From NCBI GenBank assembly GCA_037044905.1, contig JBAOKB010000170.1:434001-498000 (forward strand): 64,000 bases of DNA, written 5' to 3'. The first letter of the stretch is position 1. Every line of letters begins with the position of its first letter. The stretch comes from Hortaea werneckii. Its lineage: Eukaryota > Ascomycota > Dothideomycetes > Mycosphaerellales > Teratosphaeriaceae. The notes beneath the pieces are model-generated. The model saw only the letters and a list, made by a program, of their open reading frames with translations. It was not told the origin of the DNA and did not search any database. Below are positions 22,801-32,382 of this stretch, piece after piece. The position numbers and the translations under genes were made by a program.

Positions 22801-24036
22801 ATTTGTATCCCGAGCTTCCTTCAAGACCGACATTTCCATGCTCTCATCTTCTGCGTAAGCATTGCCGTTGGAGCCTGGAAGTGCCCAAGGAGGTAGAGCA
22901 GTGGGACCTTCATCACGCTCCCACTTCACATTGTCCAAGAAGCTATCATCCGGCCACCATGAGCTACATCTGTAAAACTTAATGAAGAAGCCGTAAGCCT
23001 TTACGAGGGCGTTGGCGCTGATGTCCAAGGTGATATCCAGAACTCTACCAGGATCCAGATCAAACGCCCCGACAAGGGCCTTGACGCGCTGGAATGCGTC
23101 TTGGGCCATCTCATCGCTTACTTCTCTGTTCCCACTTGCTTCTTCGGCGATGTTGAAATACTCCGTGAGCAGCTTAGCATAGCCTTCCGTCTCCTCACGC
23201 AGGAGGTTGTAGTTTGCCTGACGATACAGCATGTTCGTGGTCTTCCGTGCCCTCATCTTCTGAAAGATGTTACGAACAAGGCCAAGATTCTGAAGCATGG
23301 CAGTATCAAGGTCCTGGCGAATGAGTTCCGGGTCGATGTTTGTAGCTGCTACCAGCTGTGCTAGAGCCGGTCTCTTGGCCTCGCTCTCATCACACATGGA
23401 CAATGTGTTCAGAAAAAGCGTCGTTACGTCCACACCATCATCCTGCTGTCGATCTGCAACAAGTTGCCTGACTACCAGGCCGGCCTCTGTGCCGTCGAGC
23501 CTGCCATCTAACGCAGATCGCAACAATTCCTGTAGTATGATGCTCATAGCCATTTCGTCCGACTCTTTTGCCGTGGCAAGGAGCGATTGCTTGCCACTAC
23601 CCTGCCACGAATCCACTAATTGCTCGGTCACATGCTCATATGCGTACGGCGCAGGCGGTGGAGGAGGCTCTTTCGGCCCTTCTTCCGTTGGCTGTGGCGC
23701 GGGAGTACCTGTCTGCTGCACCGGCGTACTTGTCCGCGAAGTTGCTGCCGCCGGCGTTCCAGAGCTCTGCGCGACCTGAGGCTGCAGGTGTTGCGTTTGG
23801 GGCGAGTGAACATTCCGTTGGCCGACAGGCAGCGCGTTCACGCTGTCCATCTGTCCACCTTGTCTACTCTGCCTCCTACTGTCTCTACCTCCTCTTCTTC
23901 CACCTCCACCGTCTGTCCGCTGCGCCATGTTCAAATTCTCTGGCCGGTGCGGCGATGGTCTGCTAGCTCCATCGTCGTGGGAAAACTGCCGGTCCGGTCG
24001 CTTACGCTTGGCACTGCCCGGCGCCATTGCTGGCAA
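16816..24036 (-). CDS. THO2: THO complex subunit 2
   Basis: This single frame of 2406 codons matches the Tho2/THOC2 family by the N-terminal signature FDLDPGRVLDITLDI followed by FFIKFYRCSSWWP (around residues 330-370). The central Tho2 domain has HHWFDRSRQHADLDSRHIHLLQECFLPR. Tho2 is the scaffold of the nuclear THO complex, which couples transcription elongation to mRNA packaging and export. Residues 1-130 are low complexity (Gln/Pro/Arg). From about residue 1565 to the end the chain is disordered and rich in Arg, Ser, Pro and Gly, with many RS/RE patches that fit RNA binding. The length agrees with other filamentous fungi. It is notable that 7.2 kb has no intron and no frame break, unlike the first 13 kb of the window. 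Start choice: the first ATG; a second lies at residue 4. Confidence 0.93.
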   Translation of the reverse strand: MPAMAPGSAKRKRPDRQFSHDDGASRPSPHRPENLNMAQRTDGGGGRRGGRDSRRQSRQGGQMDSVNALPVGQRNVHSPQTQHLQPQVAQSSGTPAAATSRTSTPVQQTGTPAPQPTEEGPKEPPPPPAPYAYEHVTEQLVDSWQGSGKQSLLATAKESDEMAMSIILQELLRSALDGRLDGTEAGLVVRQLVADRQQDDGVDVTTLFLNTLSMCDESEAKRPALAQLVAATNIDPELIRQDLDTAMLQNLGLVRNIFQKMRARKTTNMLYRQANYNLLREETEGYAKLLTEYFNIAEEASGNREVSDEMAQDAFQRVKALVGAFDLDPGRVLDITLDISANALVKAYGFFIKFYRCSSWWPDDSFLDNVKWERDEGPTALPPWALPGSNGNAYAEDESMEMSVLKEARDTNFWSRLRDEGMDAFFQLNARRIVDYDSVAELLNAEEPETRDGKGNLINEDKRKRIMENRKYMRETRTLPPPGNADAAQLLGFKLSFYASSARDATDAMPENLIHFTALLIKVGFISLRDIYPHLYPPDEKMPEERTRLEKEKVDKEAKERPGGAPNALALAGLLTDDTLPPAARRAIDKDRSGGTTPKPEKKDEEEQEALPPPPNQKLMLLKALLAHGNLADSLFILGRFPWLIDVDPTLPPYLLRIVKHMLSKMTDATQPLRERSGLSDAREQHVGDAAAGAEGTIKSGVRASKRPPQRWLQLETLSEKEGTPGRYYYTDWADTVPVCRDLDDVLLLCNTFLPILGVKIGQDAVILGTLVRLARQNLIEDGSDANRTRWLELMRRLLVPALSLTKHNPSLTEEVYQLLMAYPITTRFDLYADWFGGRTSRLPDIVTAFNYNRAEVKEVLRRISNDNAKTQARALGKIAYSTPGVLITFMINQLESYSNMIPALVECTKFFPKLAYDVMIWCLIKALSGQGRDRMQGDGMLTSPWLQALSQFVASLFSHYSDLNPSPILQYLASELRNGDSTNLEMFDQVLAEMAGVRSDTEFNDAQVLAMAGGEQLQTQVVQQLADKRHQSKSSALRLMRALADPGLIGQTLISISQERQMYAHHESSKFMPLKVLGNNVDKIQQVFAQYLDVVKTNLTPEEFESAVPDVVSLIAEFGLQPSMAFAISRGVIGYRMNEHDDSKRQQEQEQKKQQPNLNRSTSNADVEMMEAHVKPAVNGESASPPVKSEGSIDAPEEKPSEANAGSQEAPTPQANDSSNGEESPWHPVLEPIVERLREATGDLDHRVRTPFFVTFWTLSQSDVVVYTECYHQEIERLQTQINEVMRSRTDKSSTAIEARERKKRELTDVQNKLRAEVKGRIASYTKLSNRLSQQEKHHWFDRSRQHADLDSRHIHLLQECFLPRAMLSALDAHYSFLMLKMLHDKGAPGFSTLHLLTQLFRKQELAALFFQSTALEATHLGRFLHETLKLVASWHGERSLYEKEALGRNKLPGFVTKMENANDPSSWSFMDFETFRRLVFNWHSILSGAMQMCFESGEYMHIRNGIIVLKAVVPTFPAVNFQGRTMLKLVEKISKEDERQDLKLMALSLLAPLKNREPKWVMPQAFRLNEPSKDGKPNSRSTSARPETPQPGTSTPKLNATAPEFKPGVTNGAGATSATGIEDGEVEEEKKAAAKADDAEMKDVDLLKEEENEQDKTSEAQRHSKAASPESQPASEQPPVGPAKDSSRPHSKAPTPAPTGPRAHPSIDGTKREEGSRSSSSQPASRGPESRSSRASHHQGPASSQRSFEGRSGRSDDKFGRLDRLSEVRSSREPSPGHRSRGRTPPGATRGPSRDERSRGAREEGYGMAARDNGAPAMHPRSSSGRERINGSSTSSSERAGHMPSVASAAPPPLPRPAPNPEPNAQPASADTFTNPARLALIQGDAPGRDRESGPHDKDRRRGWESRDDRASSNPSLPAESRHNGRVGAMDPPREPSRRERPTELAPSGPRHGRLNREPSREFGLPPPQQESSYGRLSQPPDAPSGPSAGPRAPSGPGARGGRNFTAPGMGRNEPPMRSPTTNHPPDSPAAYRQPSGRQPLERHGSGQQQSQPDRQPSGPPTPTVQEENIHPSRRGIMGPQLQTNVPAAASNRGAASPTSVPPSGPRGGQGRPMSNAPSGPSPTTGGPPSGPGGRRNERQWQNLNSQMQSSNAAGQTSRTPDVSFRGAAANRQHGFGVSSPMAAPSPASQMEPPLQPGNMSSRIDGPQSRPDSRIEQRQDLFQPGGGAEENRHKHRGEERSERHRSSRNPSRERGREDELPLKPLPQAMGDGRERRGGREERRDREERNRRESGREARGPRGEEARRPVEMTSAFSGPPQPAYAPEWARDGGRGGRRDGPADDGRRGGGRGQPRGEDMRSSRREEERRENGRGPPRDDEGVPDGRKRRHDEVPFEGSKRRRSGR

Positions 24037-26106
24037 GAGGGAGATCGGCCGTCTCCTTCGGCGCCCCGACGAGTCTCTCTGTCCCTGCGGTTGGTGCTGT
24101 CATGTATCCAGAGGCCGAGTATTCTTAGCGTTGAGTGAATGTAAGCTGTTTCGAGGACCTGCAGAGCTGGAATCCAGTTGGACGCCGCCGAAGTAATAAT
24201 GGTCAAAGGAGTGACGAGAATCCCGACAATCAATGGAGCCTCAAAGCCGGTGGCGCGAAGTGACCCCTCCGAAGAGTGAAATGTATCTCTGAATAGCAGT
24301 CAGTAGTGGATGTCGCTCACGCGCAGGCCGTAGCTGCAAGTGACAGAAGCGGCTCATACGGCTCGACGGGCCGGCACGCGCAGCGGCATTTCGGTAGTCA
24401 AAGCTCCATCCATGGATGTTCCATCTCTCTACCTGGCTCGCCTGGGTACGGTTGGTACTATACTCCGCAACTGCTTTGCCTCTTCCATACGCTCCAAACG
24501 TTTCTTGCCTTGCGGACTCTCGCCGCCGCGGTCACCATGCGTGTTAACGAGGAACATCACGCTACACTCCGCTAATCTTGAACTACTTTGAAACCAGCCG
24601 TCTCAGCTGCAGTGCCGCCAGTTCAGGTCACTGCAAAGCTGGAAACCATGTGTTCTGCGACGGGAGAAGCCTGGCACATGCAATACAATCTCAGGGGCTA
24701 CCTAGGTACTCTCTATCGAACGTGACGACAGCAATTTTTGTGGCCGCAAGAAGAGACCATACTGGAGATTCTGTACCCCTTGCGATTTTGGATTTGCGGC
24801 ATTCTTTTGGCCCAAATCTCAGATTTTCGAAAATGAGCTTCTACCTATGTATCCGCCTGCATGCTGTTAAGGTCGTTGTTGTTCTAAGGAGCCAACGGAC
24901 CTTGAAAATCGGACCGCCCTCAGCACGGTGGACATGGTGCTGTCTTCAAGGAATCCACAAGATCTGACAACACCGCTGCTTTTATCACATATACGAAATC
25001 GTTGCAATCAACATGTAAATGATGGGAACTCGGCTCGACCTTTAAGCCGCTTGCTCGTGATGTGATAGACACGAAAAGACACTTGGGCTCTGGGGAAAGA
25101 CTTTGCAATAGATTGGTTCAAATCGATGAAGCCTACACCAAGCCCGGATTTGACACCAGACAAGTGCAACTTAGTCGTATGGGGCAACAGAGTAGGTGTT
25201 TTTTCCTGTCACGACCAAAACTATCAAGGAAATGAGAGGATGAAAGTGACAACGCAAAAAATATTGCAGAGTCCCGACAATCAATTGTGGTTCGCAGAAT
25301 GATCGAAAGAAATATACAGGTTGTCAGACATGTCTGATACAATGGGCCTCGAACGTGTCAAGCTATGTACGGCCAGTATTAGGCTTTTTCTGAAGAGCAA
25401 GGCGATCTCCCAATGCGATAGATATTCTCAAAATTGTGCGAGACAATGAAGGAGACAGCACTGCTTGAGCTGCAAGAATGGTGTTCATCGCATGCATGCA
25501 AATAAGCATGAGCGATCGTACTCTGGGCGCGGTACTGTTTCATCCGGTTGACTGGACCTGATGCCGGGAACACGTCTTCAAACACTGACTGCGCAGATCC
25601 ATAAGACCCACTGACTGGTTCCTCACATGATCACGGGGCAAAGAATGCTCGACGACGGTTCTTTGGGGGGGGACATTGTGAGATCTGAAACATCAACATC
25701 TCGTCACAATTAGTTTGGAAAGAATGTCGAGACGCCATACAGAAATAACCAGCACGTTCAAAGCCTTCCCCGTTCCAAGATTTGTACCATGAATATTTGA
25801 CACAGTGAAATGCTGTCTTCGACGCGTACTGGACCGCGCTGAAATCATCGGATGGTGTTTGGCGCGTGAATTCCAAGGTTATTCAACTCGGCCCCGGCCG
25901 TTCGAGGACCAAGGCCGGCAATTGCCGACTCCGACGAGCTTCGAGTAAACGTAAGTGACGGACGTCTTGATTCGGAGAACAACATTCATATTTCTTCTGG
26001 TGGGCTTCGTTTGGATACCTGCGAGGCATTGAAACTGGAGCGCCAATTATGCCAGCATGAAACTTCGGTTGACAACTTCACGTCGAGCACCCGCAGCTGG
26101 CACATT
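24037..26106. other. 2.1 kb gene-free region between divergent genes
   Basis: This separates THO2 (minus) from the carrier gene (plus) and must contain both promoters. Short open frames are present but none has domain support. A perfect TACCTAGGTA palindrome lies at 24699-24708. Confidence 0.5.
24699..24708. other. palindrome TACCTAGGTA, copy 1
   Basis: A perfect 10-base palindrome in intergenic DNA upstream of THO2. Two further perfect copies are at 41832-41841 and 47322-47331. Confidence 0.8.
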
Positions 26107-27158
26107 ATGCCACGGGTCTACCCCCCCATCGAGGGCAAGCAGCCTTCAGTCGCTATCTCACCCTCCCTGAACGAGTCCGTTGCCGGTTTCACTGCTGGCG
26201 TGGTGTCCACCTTGGTGGTTCACCCTTTCGATGTCATCAAGACGCGACTGCAGATCGAACAGAATGAGAAGACCAGACCAGGCGGCAGCCTTCGTGTCAT
26301 GCGGTCGATTGCGCAAGAGGCAGCTCTGCACGGCGGACACACGGGAGCCACGAAAATGCAAGATGTCATCCGCAGCTTCTATCGAGGCTTGATGCCCAAC
26401 ATGATTGGCAACAGTGTCAGTTGGGCGCTGTACTTCATGTGGTATGGCAATATCAAGGACCTTGTGCGCTCAGCTCGAGGATCTGGCACACAATTGAACT
26501 CATCAGACTACTTTCTGGCATCAGGAATGTCTGGAATACTCACCGCAGTCTTCACAAATCCTATTTGGGTAATCAAAACGCGAATGCTTTCAACCGCTAG
26601 GAACGCGCCTGGCGCCTATCGCTCAATCGCTCACGGCTCTTACGAGCTGTATCGGACGGAAGGGGTCAGAGGTTTCTATCGCGGCCTGCTACCGTCACTA
26701 TTCGGTGTCTCACACGGCGCGATTCAATTCATGGCATACGAACAATTGAAGAACAAGTGGGCCCTCAAGCGGAAGGGCGGTCAGGCGGGGTTGACGAACT
26801 TCGACTTTCTCTATCTAAGTGCGGCAAGTAAGATGTTCGCCGGTAGCATCACATACCCTTATCAGGTCGTCAGGGCACGACTGCAGCTATACGACGCGCG
26901 TGAACGTTACAAAGGCGCTATGGATGTCGTACGGCAAGTGTTCCAGCGCGAGGGCATCACGGGCTTTTACAAAGGGTAAGTCATGAAGACCTTGATCGAG
27001 ATGCCATCATACTGACCGGCTCTAGCTTGGGACCGAACATTATACGCGTTTTACCATCGACTTGCGTCACCTTCCTCGTATATGAGAACATGAAATTCTA
27101 CCTGCCTAGGATGTGGCAGGGTAACGACTTCGAAGAGCAGCCAGAGGCTGCCAAATGA
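26107..27158 (+). CDS. mitochondrial carrier, FAD/folate/NAD transporter type
   Basis: Three SLC25 repeats are visible with the signatures PFDVIKTRLQ, PIWVIKTRML and PYQVVRARLQ. The PIW signature in the second repeat and the ending GPNIIRVLPSTCVTFLVYENM are typical of the Flx1/SLC25A32 group, which carries FAD, folate or related cofactors across the inner mitochondrial membrane. Intron 26976-27025 (50 nt, GTAAGT, branch ACTGACC, TCTAG) splits the last helix, and splicing gives 333 residues. I chose the ATG at 26107 (MPRVYPPIEGK); an in-frame extension to 26011 exists but is less carrier-like. Which cofactor it moves cannot be read from sequence alone; FLX1 is the most likely counterpart. Confidence 0.85.
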
Positions 27159-27972
27159 AAGAGACACGTTTGTACAAATGACTAGCATTGCGTGGCGCGC
27201 GGGAATGGCGACTTGAATTCAAAAGATTATTTCACACGAGTGAGGCGCATGTTGCCTACAGCACTTAAGATTGGATTCAGAGGCATAGATATAGATGGAT
27301 GACCTTGGCCTGCATAGCGCTTGCGTCTGCAATCCTCCGCATGTACTCACTGTACAATATAACTTTTCAACCTTGGGCTAACGCTCATTCTCCTAGAATC
27401 TGAATGTACCCAGAAATTCTGGCTAGCTAACGAACAACGCGATGACTTTTCAAAGTAAACAGAAACATTTCAACAAGTCCTGACAGATGTCTGGAGCCAT
27501 GGTTGATCTTGGCACTGTCTGAGATTAACGTGAGCTAACACCACCTTTCTAGGGCTGGGTCTGCCCTAGAGCGTCCTCGGTCTCGGGACAGGCTTGAGGA
27601 TCTCATCTTCTCTGCTTTTACCCATTGACTGCACTCACTTACGGAGCGGTAGACGGAACAACTCTCTGTGGACTACAGAAGCTATCTTTCCCGAGCCCAA
27701 CTTCGCCCTATCAACGTTGACATTCTTCCAAAGACATCGTGAAAGCCCAGCTATTCCACCTTAGCGCTGGATTTTGCGCAGTCATTAATTCGCGTTACAA
27801 GTTTAGCAAAACCGGAGCGGGCTAATTATTTCGCAGCTCGTATCAGACTTTTTGAGCGACCTATGGCCCAGTAAAAAGAGAGTTGCTTCGTCTTGGGTGA
27901 GTGTCTACTCTTTTTCTCGACTTTAAGCATTTCTGCCCTTTCCAACTTGGCTCTTTCTTTCCATTTACTACC
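27159..27972. other. intergenic, upstream of the secreted protein gene
   Basis: About 810 bases with no gene. The last part carries pyrimidine-rich sequence directly before the ATG at 27973, a common pattern in fungal leaders. Confidence 0.4.
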
Positions 27973-29497
27973 ATGTCATTTGGGAATCTTGCTTTCGTCG
28001 TGTTCGCTGCCACGCTGGCCGTGGCTGTCGATCCCTCCTTGAAATTGAAGACTTTCGTGGACGTTATGGACCTCAGTAGCGAATTCGATCCGGTGAAGGC
28101 GGCTTACTGGACAAATCTGCCACACCATAGGCGCACACCATTCGCTGTCAGTCCCGATGGCGAGACTGGCTATCTGGCCTACCTCGATAGCAGTGGCAAA
28201 GGCGTACACGTCGAACATATTCACCCGGCCACCATGACAAGAAAAGGCACGTAGAACTCTGCGGATATGAACGCTGGATTTGTCCATTCTAATTTCGAAA
28301 TTAGGACCCGATGTTACGATTCCAAACGTGCAGGAAGCTGGAGGCCTTGTAGCCCATGATCATGGATTTGCGCTTCTTGGAAACGAGGCTATGGATTCAA
28401 GTGTTAACAATGCGCCTCCAAATGGCACTCCAGTCCCAGCTATCTATCGTTATATCTACGGAGAGCAGCAGTGGCGAACCTGGCTTGGTGGGCCAGATGT
28501 ACATCCTGACGCTGGATTGGCCATGTCGCCAGATCTAAACGGCGATCTTGTCTGGTCTGATGAGGCCAAGCTGTACGGTGCTTATTTCGTTGTGACTGAC
28601 TACACGGGAGACGCCGAGGGTCATTACGGTGACAGCATTCAGTACGTCAACGACGACGGGACTTTAGAAACAATCGACGGCGCAACTAGCTCCTGGGGTT
28701 GCTCTCACAACACCGGTATTGCATTCGAAGCTGCAGACCAACCGCCCTACGCCAGCATCTGCGCCGAAGATCAAGGTGCTATCTGGCTCAACACACAAAC
28801 CCAAGGTATGTCGACCGGTGGCGTCAAGATATCGAACGAGAACACTACGAACGGCGCGAGTGGCGAGCCGATGGGTGGAATGTCCGGCTCCTACTCTGGA
28901 CTTGCTCGCTTTGCCAATTCAACATCCTACATCTTCACCTGGGTTTCGCGTGGCGCTGTGGATTTGACAGAAAACACTTGGATGGGTGAAGGCTACACTC
29001 ACGCGAACAACCGGACAAATGGAAGGCGTGTAGCAATGGCCATTTTCAGCGACAAGCAGAGCAAAGTCGGTGATGAAGCGACCAGCGAAATTGGTGCTGC
29101 CAGTGGCGATAGCCAAGTCAACTGGATAAGCGAATCCACCGGACCCGACCGCAGCAATGCGCATGTCGCAGTGTTTGACGACGAGTATGCATTGGTCACG
29201 TGGGAGCAGATTGACGACCCTCACTGCGATGAAATCGCTTTTGGGTGCAGTGGTGAATTCTCTGGCTCATATTTCCAGCTGGTGAACAAGTCCGGCAAGA
29301 AGATTGGAGATCCTATTATAAGCAAAGACACCTACGTTGCAGGAGACCTAGTCACTTTAAACAATGGCACGATTTGCTGGCCGTACGTGAATATGGATTG
29401 GCAGCTAAGTAACCCTGTTGGAGGATATGGCTTCAGCAGCACCTCGGAGGACTCTACAACCAAGAAGATGAGCTTTGGCTGTATGAGCCTTGCATAA
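27973..29497 (+). CDS. secreted protein of unknown function, probable beta-rich fold, two exons
   Basis: Exon 1 starts with a signal peptide (MSFGNLAFVVFAATLAVAVD). The intron is best placed at 28251-28304 (GTAGAA to AATTAG, 54 nt), followed by a long exon to the TAA at 29495. The mature product is about 480 residues, acidic, with several N-glycosylation sites and repeated short strands with Asp/Gly turns (AMSPDLNGDLVWSDEAKLYGAY, FDDEYALVTWEQI). This suggests a beta-propeller-like extracellular protein. I do not recognise the family. Joining the exons at these splice sites leaves the phase off by one base, so either the splice choice or a base near 28.25-28.31 kb is wrong. It converges on RPT2. 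Confidence 0.65.
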
Positions 29498-30183
29498 CCA
29501 TTGTCTTGTGTCCCAGGCTTGAAGAGGAAAGTTTGTATGGGTTTATGTACCTAGACAGTAGCTCGATAATCTCTGATATACAATGGCAAGAACCTTCCAA
29601 CGACTTTCGTGAAAGCGCAATTATTTCCCCGTGAACGCATATCATCCATCCCAATTAGCAAGGATAAAGTCGACCCAAGTTGTCATCTTAGAGGCTCTGC
29701 AAAGGTGCAAGCGGCTCCTCCCGATTCTTGCTATGGAAGTTGTTTGGTGCCAGATAGTAAGCAAATCATGTTCGGAAGCATCGAGGCCAAACGACGGGTA
29801 CATACTCAAATTTTCGAGAACCAGAAATGAATCTGGGGGCTATGAGTTGGACTCTTGAGCGACATACCAGCTTTGGCGATGGAGCTTTATCAACAGGACA
29901 GGCATTGAACGTCATGGGCTTGTTAGTAGCAAACATCTCAAAGCGCTTTGACAGCCCATAGGCAAAGACTGAATCATCACAGGGATGTCATCAAACAAGC
30001 GACCTTTATCTTCCACGGTGTTGGTACGATGGGGGCCACAAAGGAGGCAAATATAGTTTTCAGCGCAATCGGCTCACATTCCGCAAGCTAAAGTGCTAGT
30101 ATTATACAATTCACCGCGTATATCATGGCACGCGGACAACAAGTCTACTGCCATCATCATCCTCCCATCTCTTCTCTACTCTC
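29498..30183. other. convergent intergenic region
   Basis: About 690 bases between the stop of the secreted protein (plus) and the stop of RPT2 (minus). No gene is supported. Confidence 0.4.
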
Positions 30184-31650
30184 TTACAGGTACAGCCCTT
30201 CTGGCTCACCTTCACTCTTCGTCTTGAGCACATTCTCACGCGCGGTTCGGAAGTCGGCCATGTTGACACGCATACGCCTTTCACGCAGGGCCATCATACC
30301 AGCTTCGGAGCAGATAGCACGAATATCAGCGCCCGATAGCTCGTCCTTTTGCGAGATGAACTCCTCAAGATCGACGTCTGGCGCCAGATTCATCTTGGAA
30401 GTGTGAAGGTTGAAAATCTTCTTCTTGGTGACCTGATCCGGGTTCTCGAAAAGAATCTTTCGGTCGATACGCCCCGGACGAATCAAAGCGGGGTCCAGCG
30501 AATCGATCTTGTTTGTAGCCATGACCACCTTGACATCTCCTCGGTCATCGAATCCGTCCAGTTGGTTCAGTAACTCAAGCATAGTCCGCTGGATTTCGCG
30601 TTCGCCACCAGAGGTGGACTCGTATCGCTTGGAGCCGATGGCATCAATCTCGTCAATGAAGACGATGGAAGGTGCGTTTTCAGCTGCGGTCTGGAAAAGC
30701 TGACGCACAAGGCGTGGGCCGTCTCCAAGATACTTCTGGATGAGCTCAGAACCGACAATTCGCATAAAAGTAGCAGATGTTTGATTGGCGACAGCCTTCG
30801 CGAGCAGTGTTTTTCCAGTACCTGGCGCTCCGTAGAGAATGACACCCTTCGGCGGCTTGATGCCCATCTCTTCGTACAACTCGGGATGCATCAAGGGCAG
30901 CTCGACAGCCTCACGCACTTCCTGAATTTGTGACTCCAGACCACCGATGTCTGCATATGTCTCGCTTGGTGCCTTGTCGAGTTTCATGACTGAGACTGCA
31001 GGATCGGCATCATCTGTAAGCACACCTACCACTGATACGCTCTTGTGATGTAATAAGATTGATGCACCGGGTTCCAGAAGGTCCTTGTCGACGAAAGACA
31101 TGATGGAGACGTAATACTCAGGGCCCGTAGCGCTTGATACGATGGCATGGTCGTCATCGATCAGTTCCTCCAGGTTGCCGACGCCCATCGGGCTCCCCCT
31201 CATATCGTCGACTCTTGACCGCTCATCCGCATTCCTGTCCAGCGCATCGCTGTCGCCTCCCGCACTCGCCGGAGTCTTGTCGTTCGCGGCCTTGGCTTTC
31301 CTTATCCGTTCCTGGTTCTCTACAAACTCCTCCTCTAGCAAGAGATGATCGTGGACTCTCTGCATTCGCATGTATCGTAGTTTACATCGCGCGGTCGGGT
31401 AAATATTAGGAAGCTTTGCGGCTGCGTTGGGGCCAGCCGCCTTCTTCTTCTTGCGGCCGATGCGTGTGGTCGGCTGTGGCGGCGGCTCATACTTGGGCTT
31501 ATCTTTCTTGTCGTCCTTCTTCTTATCGCCAGGGGGACCACCACCGGGACCGCCGGGGCCTCCGAGGCCAGATTGGTTCTGACCCTATACGGATTGTTAG
31601 AGTCATCTGGCGGCGTCATGTTGATGACGGAGCTCTGGAGTACTTACCAT
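30184..31650 (-). CDS. RPT2: 26S proteasome regulatory subunit 4 (AAA ATPase Rpt2)
   Basis: Rpt2 is one of the six ATPases of the proteasome base that unfold substrates and open the 20S gate. Visible: Walker A GAPGTGKT, Walker B IVFIDEIDAIG, the second-region-of-homology RPGRIDRKI, and a C-terminal LYL that fits the HbYX gate-opening motif. The N-terminus is MGQNQSG, matching the N-myristoylation signal known for Rpt2. Exon 1 contributes only the ATG (31650-31648). The intron is 31647-31585 (63 nt, donor GTAAGT, acceptor TATAG), and exon 2 begins GGTCAGAAC and runs to 30184, giving 467 residues. It is divergent from UBC1 with about 730 bases between start codons. Confidence 0.95.
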
Positions 31651-32382
31651 TTTACGGCGCCTTCTTCTGACGCTGAAGAGTCGTGTTCACTCCGAGGATC
31701 GGTCTATTGACTCGGTTGTGAAGTCAATAGAGACAGATGGTGAAAGACAAGGTGATGGAGATGGATGTGTTTGGCGGTGTTTGGCGGGTGAAGGTGTTGG
31801 TCCGATGATGGTTGTCGGTCGTGCCGTGCACAGCGCGCTGATGCAAGCTCGCCGCCTGGCTCAACCGGGCAGCTAGAGCGAGGACTACTTCTGCCTGAGG
31901 CTAAAGCCAGCGGAGCAGGAAGCAGCTGGAGGTACCTAGTAGAGCTAGTGCCCGAGCTCGGAGCCGAAGGATGCCCGCATCTCGCATACCCGCTCGCTTG
32001 GTGGTTCCAACCGCTCGTCAAGGTGAACCAGCAAACACCACTTCCATCAAGCCCACTTGCCTTAGTGGCGCTTCACAAAACCTCGCGTCTATCGGCATTG
32101 TGCTCTTCAGTGCTCGCTTCTCTCAATCAACAAGGTAATTTTGCTCCCATTCTTCCAAATCGTCTACCAGAAAGGGTCGTGGGCAGAGCGGGGCAGAGGC
32201 AGCGAGTAAAGCGAGCAACGAGTTATAACTAGGTCTACTGCGAGCTAGGACAAAAGCTTTTCGTTTTACAAGCGACATCTACCTCGCGAACGTGTTGAGC
32301 CTCGCCAGAGGCATCTGCCTTCTACGTCATATCACATCTCCCCTCCACCTACCGCACCGCACCCAGCTTTACAGCTTCGAAC
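31651..32382. promoter_or_regulatory. shared promoter region of RPT2 and UBC1
   Basis: The region lies between two divergent start codons of ubiquitin-proteasome genes. Short open frames here have no support. A co-regulating element is plausible but I could not identify a known site by eye. Confidence 0.5.

Noticed and set aside
25080..25140. GGTTCAAATC-like box as a tRNA gene
   Set aside because: No A-box or acceptor-stem pairing at the right distance was found.
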